Positions 9,952 to 23,100 of a DNA stretch of 64,000 bases are shown in pieces; the first letter of the stretch is position 1, and each line of letters opens with the position of its first letter. Under the pieces are notes generated by a model. It saw only the letters and a program-made list of their open reading frames with translations, did no database searches and was not told the DNA's origin. Made by a program: the position numbers and the translations under genes. The DNA is taken from the NCBI GenBank assembly GCA_017311315.1, contig CM029622.1, forward strand, positions 18,558,102 through 18,622,101. The letters are read 5' to 3'. Source of the stretch: Dendrocalamus latiflorus (taxonomy: Eukaryota > Streptophyta > Magnoliopsida > Poales > Poaceae).

Positions 9952-11416
9952 TTAGTGGTAGTTGATAGCCCGGCAATTCTTCCTTACCTGCCCCTGGTAC
10001 CCGACCTTCACCTCGATGCTGGCCAATTTCACCATGGCCGCCTTGAACCTGTCCTCCCACCACCCGGGGATGTGGACGTTGTCCAGCACCATCTTGGCTG
10101 TCTCAGGCGACGTCAGGAGGGCCGCGTCGGATGTGAACAGCACCGTGTGCGCCAGCAAGTCCTTGTAGTACTGGTTGTCCATCGCGTTGGGCGTCACTTC
10201 GTCCTGCATCACCGTCGGGTCGTTGCCGCCAGGCGTCGGGTTGGGCGGGCACCGGCTCCTCAGGAACCCGGCGTAGCCGCCATCGATGTCGGAAGAGACT
10301 TTGAGGCGGTCGGGGACGAAGGACGAGCAGTGCGACCGCCCGACTGTGTGCGCGCCGGAGAGGACGACCAAGTCCTCCACGGAGAGCCCCTTGGCGACGA
10401 AGCTGGAGACGAGGGCGCTGAGGTTGGACGTCGGCGGGACCAGGAATTTGACCGGCTCGGAGGCGTTGGAGAAGGTCCCGTCGCGGCGGCCCGCCGGCAT
10501 GTCGAAGTAGACCTTGCCGCTGCTGAGGAAGTAGGACGCGTCGCGGGCCGCGAATGCTATGATGTCGGCACAGGAGACGACGCCGGGGCAGGCCGCCTCG
10601 ACGGCGTCCTTGATCGCGTCGATCAGCTCGAAGCCGCGCAAGGTATTGTTGTTCGGCGCGCTGACCTTCTCCGGCGTCGGGCTGAACGGCGTCGGGTCCA
10701 GGAGGATGGAAGCATCACAACCCTAATTAACAATTCAACCAGTTAGACCAGCTAATCGACTACGGAAGTATCTGATTCAAAATTTTCCTTCCACAAACTT
10801 GAGGTAAAGCCCAATGTTGGTTAGCTGGCACGTAAAAGAAACACATTATGTGCGAGAAACATGCTTATAACGCTTTATAAAAGAAAACTATATATACAGA
10901 TGCTAGCGCACTTGTCGAGAGCTCCCTAAATTGCCATTGAACACAAATATACAGCGTAAAGGTGATAACTAGGAAGAGATCGTCTCATTGTTAAATATTT
11001 AGTTGACATGCACGCGCGATAACCCTAAAACTACAAATGTGTACTGGCAAGAAAGCAAAGCTAGCCAGTCTGCATGCGTGCTGCCATGGTGCACCTTAAT
11101 TTATCTTTATATGCTCATGCATGGACCTAAACTTGACGCCTTTGCTAGAAGCTAGCAATTAGCCCGGGGCAGTGTCTTGAAAAAAAATGATCAATACCTC
11201 GACGAAGCAGTCGTGAAAGATCATTCGGATGACGGCTGCGCCATTGCCGGGGTTCTGATAGATGGCCTTCTCGACGACGCCCTTGACGATGGCCTCCGCC
11301 TGGGGGCACTTGTCGTGGTAGAACCCCATCTCCAGAGGCCAGTAAGGGCTGGCCTGGCACGCCGCAGCCAGGAGCAGCAAGCCACATGCCATCAGAACGG
11401 GTAGCTTAGTAGCCAT
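9952..11416 (-). CDS. class III plant peroxidase, secreted, two exons
   Basis: Exons are 11198-11416 (73 codons) and 9952-10722 (256 codons plus stop), joined across a GT-AG intron in phase 0, for a 329-residue protein of normal family length. Residues 1-22 form a signal peptide. The distal site is R64-H68 in IRMIFHDCF; the intron falls after FVE, before GCDAS, a conserved position in this family. The proximal haem ligand is H198 in VVLSGAHTVG. All eight structural cysteines of the mature protein are present (37, 70, 75, 118, 124, 205, 231, 323). Such enzymes oxidise phenolics with hydrogen peroxide, or make reactive oxygen, in the cell wall or vacuole. No defect is seen. Its close relatives usually occur in clusters, and a peroxidase remnant lies at 45.4 kb. 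Substrate and tissue cannot be read from the sequence. Confidence 0.95.
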
Positions 11417-11521
11417 GTCTTGGATACGCTACCTTGTACTTATCTCCCTTGCACTCAAGCTTGAGTAAGGAAAGAGAAAGAGAAGCGATCGATGGCGGAG
11501 AAAAGCTGATCGAGTAGGGAG

Positions 11522-11530
11522 CTATTTATA
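11522..11530 (-). promoter_or_regulatory. TATA box of the peroxidase gene
   Basis: The minus strand reads TATAAATAG about 106 bp upstream of the start codon, leaving a leader of roughly 75 bp if transcription starts about 30 bp downstream. The DNA from 11531 to about 11840 shows no further gene and is unique to this side of the duplication. Confidence 0.7.
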
Positions 11531-12437
11531 GGTGGAAGAAGACCCATGCATTGACGGACCATGCCAGCAACATCGCACATAAATTAACAAGGGCTTGGTC
11601 GGATTTTTTGCTTTGTTACTTGCCACCTAGCTTAAGTTCATTCACAGTGTACTTGAACGAGCACGAGGAAATTAATTAAAGGGTACTGTCGTACTGATAA
11701 TGTATATACAAATAGCAACAGTAGTTCACTAACCCTGATAGCTATACGGGGTTGACTTGACTGGTTCTGTGCACTGTGCATGTGTGAATGGGTCATGATG
11801 TCATATATAAGCTGGCTAGCTATCTCGATCCTACGAGACGAGCTAATTAATATAGCTCCGTGTTTCTTTCTCCTAACATTAATTTCAGTTTTTTGCTACG
11901 ATATAATCCACCAGTTGCAGATGGGGACGGATGTTTTCCCGGTTGTTGAGAGGTCAGGAAAATTACGAACGTTTCCTTTGGCAGGGATGAGCTTTAATTT
12001 GCTACATTACTTCATGTTCAAATCCGTTCTGACCAGGAATATACTTGCAATTTAAGTATGTTTTTGCGAGGACATCAATAAGTTATTTTGTTTTTGACAA
12101 TTATTAGCTTTTTTGCAGGTGAAACGTCCTCTCAGAAAGCGTCACTAAGCTACACGTGTTCTGACCAAATCATTTGTCACTTTTGAGTTAGCTGGGATGT
12201 TAAAGTTTATCTGATGTGTGCTAGGGCTACACCTACGTGTGCAAAAGGACAGCAGTGTATGAAATGCGAGTTACACTAAACATACCGTTAATTACTTCGT
12301 GATACGTTCGTATTTCTTATTTTTTTTCCTTAACGGACTACAGCTGGGACAAACGAATGAACACCCGGTGCTGTCAATAATGTTTAAGCCACTTGAAGTA
12401 CGTGCAGCTAAGATCAACAGATGTCAATGATAAGATT

Positions 12438-12714
12438 TAAGGTGGTGTCTAAGGAGCACTCAAGTGTTTTTTATGGTTTAAAGTATTTAGATTTTTTGAA
12501 GAGAGTGTATACATGAGAAGAGGAATTGGAGTGTTTTTGTGGTTCTGAACACTCATATTTTTTTTTAGAGATGGTGCATACATGAGAAAAGGGAATTTAA
12601 GTGTTTTTTATGGTTTATAGTACTTTTTTTTGAAGGAGTACATATATGAGAGAAAAAATCTAAGTTCTCCTAGTTCAAGAAAACACTTAAGTGTTGTTTA
12701 GCACTTCTTAATTT
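12438..12714. repeat. three imperfect copies of a unit of about 70 bp, MITE-like, in both duplicates
   Basis: Repeats start near 12466, 12530 and 12601 with GTGTTTTTNTGGTTT, followed by GTACTTATATTTTTT-like and TGCATACATGAGAGAAG-like sequence. The block is bounded by inverted CACTCAAGTG / CACTTAAGTG-type ends. The same array is present in copy B at about 52265-52545, so it predates the duplication. Confidence 0.6.
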
Positions 12715-13626
12715 AACCCGGGTAAAACCTTGTTAGTTTTAACCCTCCATGTCTACCAGTAGTATTTGTCCATTGGTTGGCATATTGCAAGATTGTATAT
12801 ATTGTCGTTGTATCAATTGATGATGTAAATATAATTACTGGATTCCGCATAACCCCCGCATAGGAGCGTACTGTTTGCAGGATTCATCGATCGACCGAGT
12901 AGGATTCATGTTACATGATACACCATTGATATAAAATTAATTTGGAAGAAAAAGTGACGTACCCCCACTTTGTACCGCGACCCAGGCGTACGGGTAGCTA
13001 TGGATGTAAGCGTAGGAAGACCAGGGGCATTGATCCCGTCAGATAGGGCAGTTGTCATCGGCCATCTATATTAACGACTCACCCAACCGCCGGCTGTTGT
13101 AGCCGGTTGCAGCTTGGCTGATGGGAACAAAGTCAAATAACTACACTGTTTTCTAGGACACCATCGACGGCGAGAGTGCCAAATTGACACATGGCTCACA
13201 TTGTAGGCCCTAGTCGCACAATGATTTTTCCCTATGCAAAATTTCCACACGTCAAGTAGTTGTCTGCCGTTACGTCGTTTTCATACAGAGATACCCCTAA
13301 GTTACGTTGCTTGGGGCTTAGCAAGTTACCGTTCTATAATCCTAGACAATCATAGTTTGGAATTAGAATATGCGTGGCATGCTACTTGCTACCGTCTGCA
13401 AACATAGGTCTATGGTTGCAAGCTAGAATTTTACATGTTCCACGTCAAATCATTATGCACTTCTGCTATCCTTCTGTTGTACATCGGGTATCATATCACA
13501 TCGTAGTAAACTAGATGTTAACATCAACATCAAATATTCAGAGTATCAGGATTGTGCTTTTTATTGCTACGAAATCAAACAGTAGTAGTAGGGGGCTTTG
13601 AAGATCCTAGAGAGGGCTGCTAAAGC

Positions 13627-14095
13627 CCCGTTTGGATAAAAAAAAAATTTCAAAGTAGAATCTAGATTCCTAGGGACTGAGAGACTGTAGATGCGTTTCG
13701 ATCAAAGGAATGGAGCAACAATATTCTTTTGTATAGGTAACCTTTTCTGTACTATTTGTAGGAAAGGAAACAAGAGGTGAGGCTTGAATAAAAATTTCCT
13801 ATGTTAGCTTCCTCGTCTGGGTGTCTGTGCTTGGCTTGTGAGTGCATGCTGTTGTACCAAATCAATGTCATTCATCTCTAAAAAGATGTGTTCTGTTAGT
13901 TTAAGCAAAGACTCACTGTTTATTTTTACGGTTTCTCTAATATTCATGTATTTCAGTTCCTGTGCTCCAAACACTCATTCCTATAAAATTTCTGTGTTTT
14001 TATCCTTTATTTTACACATAAATTCCTTTCCTAATCCTATATTTTTTTTCCATTCCTACGTTTTCCATCCCTTCATTCCAAACAGACTCTTAGAG
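13627..14095. mobile_element. MITE-like element with GTTTGG termini
   Basis: The left end reads AAGCCCCGTTTGG and the inverted right end AGAGTCTGTTTGG, a terminus seen in many grass MITEs. The interior is AT rich and non-coding. In copy B the same element (about 54520-58862) is interrupted by the 3.9-kb Helitron. Target duplications were not resolved. Confidence 0.45.
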
Positions 14096-14134
14096 TTTTG
14101 GGGAACAAGTGAAATAGTAGCTCTTGGTATCATA

Positions 14135-14374
14135 CTCCCACCGTTCTTTTTTACATGACTTCCTATAATCCGTGCTGTTAAAAGTTTGATCGTCAATAGA
14201 TTTAACACTACCTATATTGGCTATACAAAAATTATATCATTAGATTTATTGTTAAAAATATTTTCATAATATTATTAGTTTATCTTAGTGTAATGTTATA
14301 AAAAGTAGCAGTCAAAGTCGCATCTTGAAGATAGTAAAAAGTAAAAAACTTTAAGTAAAAAAGAACAGAGGGAG
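14135..14374. mobile_element. Stowaway-like MITE, 240 bp (copy A)
   Basis: The inverted ends CTCCCACCGTTCTTTTTT and CTCCCTCTGTTCTTTTTT are flanked by TA at 14133-14134 and 14375-14376. The same element is at 58914-59153 in copy B, so it inserted before the duplication. Confidence 0.8.
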
Positions 14375-14438
14375 TATAAGAGTAAGAATACAGATGTTCC
14401 ACCCCCAAGTACTGCCCAAGGGGCTCTATTTATAGGTG

Positions 14439-14664
14439 AGTATTTTTAGACTGTGACTTATGGTTTTTGGCTTAATTTTTTGAATTCTGACTGTTCATAA
14501 GAGGAAGTATGGAGAAGGAGACACTCATGTGTGATTTTGACTGATATAGATGAATTCGGTATAATATCTACTATAATCGATTTGTATACCTCGCCTTAAA
14601 AAGACATGCCGGTTGAAAACTATTTACTGTAACATAAACCAAAAGTCATAAGCCATATAACCCC
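14439..14664. mobile_element. MITE of the CTTATGGTTTTTGGCTT family
   Basis: Inverted ends GACTTATGGTTTTTGGCTT and ATGGCTTATGACTTTTGGTTT bound about 225 bp. A copy lies in B at about 59222-59435. A relative with clear TAA target duplications is at 52759-53000, which supports a Tourist-like placement. Confidence 0.55.
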
Positions 14665-15232
14665 ACGTAGGGTTGGTTGATTACAAATATACTCTTATAA
14701 AGGGTGGTAGTGCAAGGGGTAGAAGGGGTCATGTTGTGGGGACCCTAGGCGCGAGAACACCTGAAATCACCGTATGTGTTCTGTACTAGTCCATGATCAG
14801 TAGTTAGTACACATATTCACATCATTAGGTTCACATCTATACACATCACACATAAATAATTTACAATAAAAGGGTGATATATCATCGATGCATAATAGAG
14901 TTTATACACATAGGGCTGACCGACCAAATAAACACCAGAGTCTAGAACAAAATGTAGTAGAACACTAGTAAATAAGCAAAAGCATCTAGTGGTATGCCAT
15001 CATATCCCACAGGCAACCGACTGGAGTTAGGCCCTAGAAAGACCCATCATTGAATTCCCTGGTGCCTAGGGCAAAATATGCATCGTCGGGCACGTAACTT
15101 TCTTCATTATCTGATCAACAAAAATTTAAGCAAGATTGAGTACATTGTATATTATTTACTCAGCAAGACTTGTAGTGTATTGCAAAATTGTACATATATA
15201 CAAGGTTGTCAAAGGATGAGGTTTTGAACTAA

Positions 15233-15620
15233 CACTACTAAAAAAAAGCTATACTGGATGGCACACCACAAACAATTTATAGAGAACCATCTGTGCTATA
15301 ATTATCACAGATGGTTTTACAAGCATGATCGTGTACCATATGTGATACCCAATTATGACAGACGATTCATACAAATAATTGTTTATGATATTTTTACAGA
15401 CGATTATTAATATGAACCGTTTGTGATAATGCAAAATATCACCGACGGTTTGTATCAATAACCATCTATGATAATTTATAGATGGTTATTGATATAAACT
15501 ATTTTTGATAATGGCAGACATTACCGATGGTTCGTATTAATAACCGTCTGTTAAAGTTCACAGACAGTTATTAATACAAACCGTCTGTGATAGTTTCATA
15601 TCACGGATGGTTTGTGGTTG
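15233..15620. repeat. left subterminal repeat region of the CACTA element
   Basis: About ten copies of a 12-14-bp motif near AACCGTCTGTGATA occur in both orientations, often as inverted pairs around AT-rich spacers. In the En/Spm family such subterminal motifs bind the TNPA protein (family knowledge); binding here is inference. Confidence 0.8.
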
Positions 15621-16109
15621 GAGCCGTCTAGGATATTCCACGTTATTAAATAGCCAACGTATGTGGTCTCAACAGATCTATCTTCATCGCGATGCATTGA
15701 AGGAGGCAGCCGACTTTGGAAAGTTTGGTGAAAACATACCGTTTATAGATGTAGCTTGTAGATCGATTTATTCTTGGTGATTATAGGTTAGTATTTGTTT
15801 CTAATAACTTATATGTCTTGTAATAGAGAGAGATAATAGCTAGGTTTAGAGAGAGATGGTAGTTTACTCCAATTTAAGAATGGGTCAGTACTCCTAGTTT
15901 ACTTCAATATATTCTTGCTTGATATACACACATGCATATTGCTTCATGAATACGTGGCTAGCTACTTAATTTAGATATGGATAATTTATTATTAGGTGAA
16001 TGACAATTATGTGTGTAAGTAGCTAGGCTGGTTAGTTAGCTATAGTAGCATTAATAATAAAATTTGATACTAATTTGTTACATGCCAAGTGTAGATAGAC
16101 CAAAGCTAG

Positions 16110-19013
16110 ATGTACATTGAGAACTGTGTGAGTGAAGAGTACGTTAATGACGTGTCTGCTTTTAGAAGAGTGGTCGAGCATGATATGTTGAAGAAAGGGA
16201 TGGAATATATATACTGTCCATGAATTGATTGCGATAATCTGAAAATATTTACCAACTCAGCGTAGATCGAAGTTCACTCGATTCGAAGGGGTTTCAAAAG
16301 GAGTATACACGTTGGACCAGTCGCGGTGAAGAGATGATTACACAGGAAGGTAATTATAACCTCATCGAGGGAGACAATAATATGCCAGTTGTAGACTATG
16401 TTTTCAATGAGGATAGGTCATATGATGACAATCTGAATCAAATGCTACGCGATGTAGAAGAAAACTATAGTGAGAGAGAGTTTAGTAAATTCGAGGGCTT
16501 GCTGGAGGACCTGAAGAAACCTTTGTTCCCTTGCTACAAGCTGTAATACACAAGGTTGTTATTTATTTGTTCTTAAACTGCTAAAATGAAAGGCAAACAA
16601 TGGTTGGCCCGACAAGAATTTCATAACATTGTTAGGTCTCTTAGGGAACATCCTTCCAAAGAAAAATATGTTACCGAGAACCACGTACCAAGCCAAGAAG
16701 GTTCTTTATCCATTGAGAATGGAAGTAGAAAAATACATGTATGTCTGAATGATTGTATCCTCTACCGTAAAGAGTATGCAAAATTACATGTTTGTCCGGT
16801 GTGTAAAGCATCCCAATACAAGCATAAGTTGGTACTCGGATACAAGCATACAAGAAAAATACAAGTAAGGATCTTCTGCTAAGATATTGTGGTATTTGCC
16901 TATAATTCTCCGTTTGAAGCGTTTATTTGCGAACCGAAAGGATGCAAGATTGCTAAGTTGGTACTCGGAGGAGCGTAAGAAAGATGGAATGATAAGGCAC
17001 ATTGTTGATTCTGCCTAGTGGAGGAACATTGATATGATGTTTGTAGACTTCAGTGCAGAACCGAGGAATATAAGGTTTGAGTTGAGTACAGATGGAATGA
17101 GTTCTTTCGGTAACATGAGCAGCCGACATAGCACATGGCCCGTGAATGTATGCATGTACAACCTTCCTTGGCCATATATGAAGTGCAAATACATTATGAT
17201 ATCACTATTTATCCAAGGGCCGAAACAACCTGAGAATGATATTGATGTGTACTTAACACCATTGATGGAAGATATTGTGACACGGTGGAACAAAGGGGTA
17301 CAAGTATGGGATGTGGACAAAAGAGAGAACTTTACTCTACGCGCCATATTATTCTGCACCATCAATGATTTTTCTGCCCTTGGTAACCTGTCGGGGTTGA
17401 GTATGAAAGGAGCTAAAGCCTGTCTGCACTGCTTAGATTATACCGAGAGTGTGTGGTTGAACAGCTTGCGCAAAACTGTGTATATGCGTCACCGTAGGTT
17501 CCTTCCACGGTATCACTCAAGTCGTGAGATGAAGAAATAATTTGACAAAAAGAGAGGATGACTTGGTACCAAGGCCTTTTAGCGGGAAAGGGGTCAACGA
17601 TATGGTCAAGGATATAGATGTTGTGATTGGAAAGGGATGTAAGTTGAGGACCCCTTAGAAGAACATGTGAAAGAAGAGATCAGTGTTTTGGGACTTGCCT
17701 TACTGAGATTACTTAGAAGTTTGCAACTGCATCGATGTCATGGATGTAGAGAAGAATGTATATGATAGCTTGATTGGTCTCTTACTAAACATTCATAACA
17801 AAACAAAAGATGGTGTCAACGCACGGTATGGCTTGGTTGCTATGAACATCAGGACCGAGTTAGCACCAATAGAGACCGATAAAGGCCAGACATACCTATC
17901 CCACCTTGCTACACTCTGTCTAAGTCCGAGAGAACTAAACTGTGTCAGTACTTGCATGGTATGAAAGTTCCGTCTGGTCACTCCACTAGTAGGAAGAAAC
18001 TTGTTTCCATGAAAGATTTTAAATTAATTGGCATGAAGTCTCATGACTGTCATATACTAATGACACAATTGCTTTCTATTGCAATTAGAAGTACTTTGCC
18101 GAACAAGGTTCGAGTGACAATCATGAGGCTATGTTATTTCTTTAATACAATTGCTCAGAAAGTCATCGATCCCGATGGACTAGATGCTCTGCAGACCAAT
18201 GTGGTGATGACTCTATGTGGCCCATCTCATTGCCCACCTTATGAAAGAGATAAAGATATGTGGCCCCGTATTTTACGTCATATATACCTGTTCGAGAGGT
18301 ACATGGGAATTCTTAGGTCCTATCTTAGAGGTTTGGATCACGAGACAGCACAACTGTCAGTTCAACAAATGGTTGACGGTGCGATTGAAGTCGTCAAGTG
18401 AAATGTTGTAATGGTTGGCAAAAGGACCAAAATTTACAATTGTGACAAGGCAAGAAAACGACATTAATGGGTACACATTTTATACAACAGATCAAGATAG
18501 AAAGAGTATAGTCTAGAACTCAGGTGTCCGCATAGGTGCATTTCATGATGAGTAGTTCAGTATAGCTGGCCCAAGCTCCTACTACGGGCTTGTAGAGGAG
18601 ATTTGGGAGCTCGACTACATGATTTTCAAGATCCCTCTATTTCGGTGCTATTGGGTCTAACTCCCACAGAGGTCCAACTTCCACAAGGTGTAAAGGTTGA
18701 CAAGTACAATGTTACTACTATGGACCTCGAACACATAGGATATAAAGATGAACCATTTGTACTCACGAGGCAAGTTATTCAAATTTTTTATGTAACCAAC
18801 CCAGCAAATAAGAAGCGCCATGTAGTTCTTAATGGAAAAAGAAGGATTGTCAGAGTTGAGAATATCGTGGATGAGAAAGAGTACAATAAATTTGACGAGT
18901 TACCTCCATTCGGAGACAGCATTAGGCTCGAGGAAGAACCAAGCAATGAAACAAGTTATATGCATGTTGACCATCGTGAAGGGCTTTATTTAGAAGGAAA
19001 TAGCCAAGTGTAA
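16110..19013 (+). pseudogene. TNP2-type CACTA transposase, decayed
   Basis: Domains in order: Transposase-associated domain (16110-16336, MYIENCVSEE, SAFRR, RRGFKR), TNP2/Transposase_21 core (about 16720-17750; KIHVCLNDCILYRKEY, HVCPVCKAS, STDGMSSFGNMSS, HSTWPV, IQGPKQPENDID, KTVYMRHRRFL), a DUF4218-like region (about 17950-18400; PYERDKDMWP, HIYLFERYMG) and a DUF4216-like tail (18600-18960). The transposase would cut and join the CACTA ends in the nucleus. Breaks: a stop replacing a zinc-type Cys after EYIYCP (the sister copy reads Cys there), further stops near 16275, 16336, 16880 and 17660, and several frame changes. The sister copy at 60894 keeps only the first domain. Confidence 0.85.
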
Positions 19014-19349
19014 TGATCCCACACTGCGAACACCTATTTCTAAATTATTCTAATGTAATTATAAGAAACTCGACATGTAATTAAGTAATCATTCAATTTT
19101 AATTGATTTAGTAATTAAGAATTAATTACATCTGTGATTGTATATGCTGTTGGAACTAATTTTGACTATTCTAATTACGTTGAGGCATGGTCGAAGTTGT
19201 AGTCGAAGGTGTGATCGAAGCTGAAATCAAATGCATCGTTGAAACAATAGTCGTGACTGTGTCGAAGTGGCTGTGGTCATAGAAGTTAATTTGTAAGTGG
19301 TCAAAGCTTGCTTTTTTTCATAGGGCATGGGTAGCATTTCTTGACGAAA

Positions 19350-19541
19350 ATATGACTATCACAGACGGTTCCATAATATAACCATCTATGATACTACAAC
19401 ATCACATACTGTTCTATTATGGAATCATGTGTGATGTGGTTTGTATCACAGACGATTTTATAAGAGAACCATGTGTGATACTAATATCACAAATGGTTCT
19501 TTAAAGAACCGTCTGTGATAATTTCTCCTATATGTAGTGTC
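19350..19541. repeat. internal CACTA-end-like segment
   Basis: The stretch carries the same CACAGACGGTT / AACCGTCTGTGATA motifs as the two ends of the large element and finishes ATATGTAGTG, the inverse of CACTACATAT. It looks like a 3' terminus of a related CACTA lying inside the larger one. The bases after it (TCC) do not match the TAA target duplication of the large element. Confidence 0.6.
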
Positions 19542-19990
19542 CCACTAGGGTTTGCGCCCTCATTCACTTACTCGGCCACACATACTTTCAACTCCTCACC
19601 TCTCCTCCCTATCGCCATAGCTCGCCGTCGCTCTCAGTCGGATTGACAACCTCGCCATTACCTCCAGCCAGATCCGTCGTCGCCTTGTCAGATCTGTCAT
19701 CGCCCCTAGTCAGATCCATTGTCTCCTCTGGCAGATCCACCGTCACACCAGCCGGATCCACTGTCGCCCTCACCTGGTTTGACCGCCTCTCCTCCCTATC
19801 GCCTTAGCTCCAGCTGAAGGTATGGATTTGTTTCATCTTTTTGCTTCATCATTTTTCTGTTGCACTAGCAATCCTTGTAGAAATAATTTGAGATAGTGTT
19901 TTCTGTTAAGTAGAACATATTTTTGTTAGATCTATCTAGACAGTGTTTTTTCTATTAAGTAGAACATATTTTTGTTAGAAATACATGCTA
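19542..19990 (+). other. GC-richer gene-leader-like segment
   Basis: Sequence such as GCCATAGCTCGCCGTCGC, with repeated CAGATCC-GTC units and CTCCTCCCTATCGCC twice (19603 and 19791), resembles a plant 5' leader. Its position, directly after a CACTA-type end and upstream of the second gene, would suit a captured exon or the leader of that second gene. No long frame is present. Confidence 0.35.
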
Positions 19991-20139
19991 AGAGATGAAA
20001 TAGCTATGGAATGAATTTAGAGATAAATTGTTGGAGCTATTATTTCTATTGTCTTGTAGCAATAATATACGTCGCTGAATGTTCTTACATGTCCCCTCCT
20101 CCGAATTGGAGTTGTAGTTGTAGCTAGGGAATTGAAAGA

Positions 20140-23100
20140 TCAACCTCCATTTAAGTTGGTTTTGGTGATAATGACAAATACTATTATGAGATTTTGATGA
20201 TAATGACAAATATTATTATGAGGTTTTGGTGATAATGATAAATACATTTGTGAGGCTAACATTGTTTATTGATTATTATATTATTTAGTCTCATATGGAT
20301 AAAAAGGTGAAATCATTGAGATATGCATTCAATATCTTTCTTATAATCTTGTTGCATTCCTTACATCCAAATATATGATTAAATGATAAATCTATATGTG
20401 AGACTAATATATTTGTTTAATTACATTTTTACTTAGTCTCATTTGGATGAAAAGATGAAATCAAAGAGGTATGGATTCGGAATCACATTCTTATATATTA
20501 GTGTATTCTTTGGATCTAAAATATAGATTGAACTCCATAAATAGTCTAAAATGAATATGTGCATATGTTTTCATTACACATACTTGTATGTACATATTTA
20601 GGGGTGTTCACTCTATGTTTTGAGGTTTCATAAGTATTGATCCATGTTTCCTTTAATACACATTTAGGATCTTTACTTTGAAACACAACCTTTGAGTATA
20701 TGTAGCTTATGTAGTTTATATATACTCATTCGCAATCGGCTTATCATTTAACTTCTCCATTATGTGTTAATGATTGGATGATTAATGATAACTGGATAAA
20801 TAAGCTTTGCTTAAAGCTTATCTTCGAGTATACAAGTGTTGCGTATATGTTGTATACTCACAAATACAATCTTTGTCTCATTATTTGTTGAGATTATCAT
20901 GAATTACCAAAAGGGGAAGATTGTAGAATCTAGTCCCTCCATTATGTGTTAATGGTGAAATTTGATAATTGATGGAAATTGTTTTGAGAACCAACATTTT
21001 TCATGAGTTGGATGAATAGGTTAGGTTCCATAGATGAGGATGACTTGGAATGAATTCATGTGTTGAAGATCATCGAGTCAAGTGGTGGATGTATCATGAG
21101 TTGATGCATGTCTAAGAGGAGATAATCATATGTTGATCATCAAGTCAAGTGAAGACCCATCAAGTGTTTGTGGAGCTGAAGTAATAGATGTATCATGAGT
21201 TGATGCATGTCAAGATTATGACTCAAGGCAAAGGTATGGCTAGCTAGGGCTAAAGATGTGTTTCTAGTTTTTTACCGGTCTTGGTATTTTGTTGGAAGAC
21301 CAGATTGTTAGTATAGGTTATCGTACTATTAAGATGGGTCATGTCTAGTAGCTTGAGTCTCATCATATGTTGGTAGGTCAACCTCATGTGCTTTAGCACT
21401 CCTTGGCATGAGGCTTGTATTTACGAATTTATTTTGCAAATTGTTGTGGCTCATGTGTTGAAACCTTGCAACATGGGACTATACATTGTGAATGTGTTTT
21501 GTAAGTGTTTGAAGTCCATATTTTCATTCTTTGTAGTATGAGGCTTACATTTACAAATGTGTTTTGTAAATAGTTGAAGTTCATATATATAATCCTTGTG
21601 TTATGATTTTAAAAGTGTGCAAATATGTTTTGTAACTTGTTAGGAATCATGGATAATCCTTGTATGCATGATACTGTAGTTTGCAAATGTGTTTTGCATG
21701 GGAAATTGGAACTACCGCAATGTAGTCTATGGTACTACTACTGACCGGAACTACTGATGTTGTAATCATGAAACTACTGCATCTGTTGGTGATCGGAAGG
21801 CCTGTGTGGTTGAGAACCAACATGATCGAAGATTAATATGGTTGATGACCTATGTGGTCAAAGTTGACATGGTTGAAGATTGTAGTGGTCGAAACCAACA
21901 TGGTCGAAATCTGTGTGATCGAAACCAATGTGGTCGAATCTGACGTGGTCGAGATCTGTGTGATCAAAGACCTGCGCGGTTGGAACTGACGTGGTCGACA
22001 TCTGTGTGATCAAAACCAGTGTGGTCGAAACCGACGTGGTCAAGATCTGTGTGATCGAAACAAGCGTGGTCGAAACCTGTGCGGTCGAAATCGATGTGGT
22101 CGAACGGACGTGATTAAGACAATGTGGTCAAAGATCGATGTAGTGGTCGGAGATCTATGTGATTAGAGACCAACGTGGTCAAATATCGACATGGTTGACA
22201 TGGGCGAGACCTGAGTGGTTGAAACCAATGTGGTCGTAGACCAGCGTGGTTGGTGACCCGTGTGGTCAATCCAGATGACATGGCCAGAGACCAGCGTGGT
22301 CATAGACCAGCGAAGCAGAGAATTATGTGGTTGGACAACGTGGTCGGAGACCGGTGTAGTTGATCATTGGAACTTCCAACCAGCTCTGTGTAAGTAGTTT
22401 GATCTGCTCTGTGTGAGTAGTCCGATCAGTGAGTAGAACTATCGACTCTGTGTGAGCGGTACTTTCAATCTGTGGAACATTCGGCTTGTGTAGCGGTATG
22501 ATTTTTAGAGAGGCACTTGTGTGGTTGTCTTCTCCTCCCTATGAGAGCGGTAGTTCCGTGTGTGGGAGGGGTACTTCTGATGATCAGAACTACCGAAAAA
22601 TGTAGAGCGAAATTGCCAGATTCGACTGGTCCTTTACTTCTAACGGCTAGTTTTTTGACCATTGCGAGGGGAGCAGTAGTACCGCAGTTTTGCTGCCGGT
22701 ACTTCCGATAACCCTGATTTTTTAGCAGTTTGGCTCCAACGGTTAATTTTTTTGTATGGGGTATAAATACGCCCTTGTGGCCGGTTAGGGAATAACTTTT
22801 GATACTCCATTTCACTCTCTTGAGCTAGTGTGAGGTCCTCCTCTCAATTGTGCATATATTGCACCTTGTGAGCATGCAAGAAGGCTCTAGATTGCATGTG
22901 TTGCATCTAGAGGTGGATTGTCTATCCATTCGTTACACATGGTGAGAGTCAAGCGAGGGGCTTGACTTATTACTTTTGGAGTTTATTGACTCCTAGATGG
23001 CGTTGCACGTGTTGTGCAGGGTGATATTTTCAAAGAAGATTGTGAGAAGACCCGACAAAGTTGTGAAAGTTGGAGCTCACCTATTCGGAGTGGGAAAGAG

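Noticed and set aside
9823..10746. A 307-codon plus-strand frame across the peroxidase
   Set aside because: It is the antisense shadow of the GC-rich second peroxidase exon; the minus strand has all conserved peroxidase residues.
11840..16467. Duplication explained only by transposition of the CACTA with its flanks
   Set aside because: Cut-and-paste elements do not carry 3.4 kb of flanking DNA. The flank outside the TAA site is also collinear, so a segmental duplication is needed.
15233..19541. A stand-alone 4.3-kb CACTA with its own target duplication
   Set aside because: The base triplets next to the two ends (TAA and TCC) do not match, whereas TAA matches at the outer end 32878-32880. 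Kept only as a hypothesis about an ancestral end.
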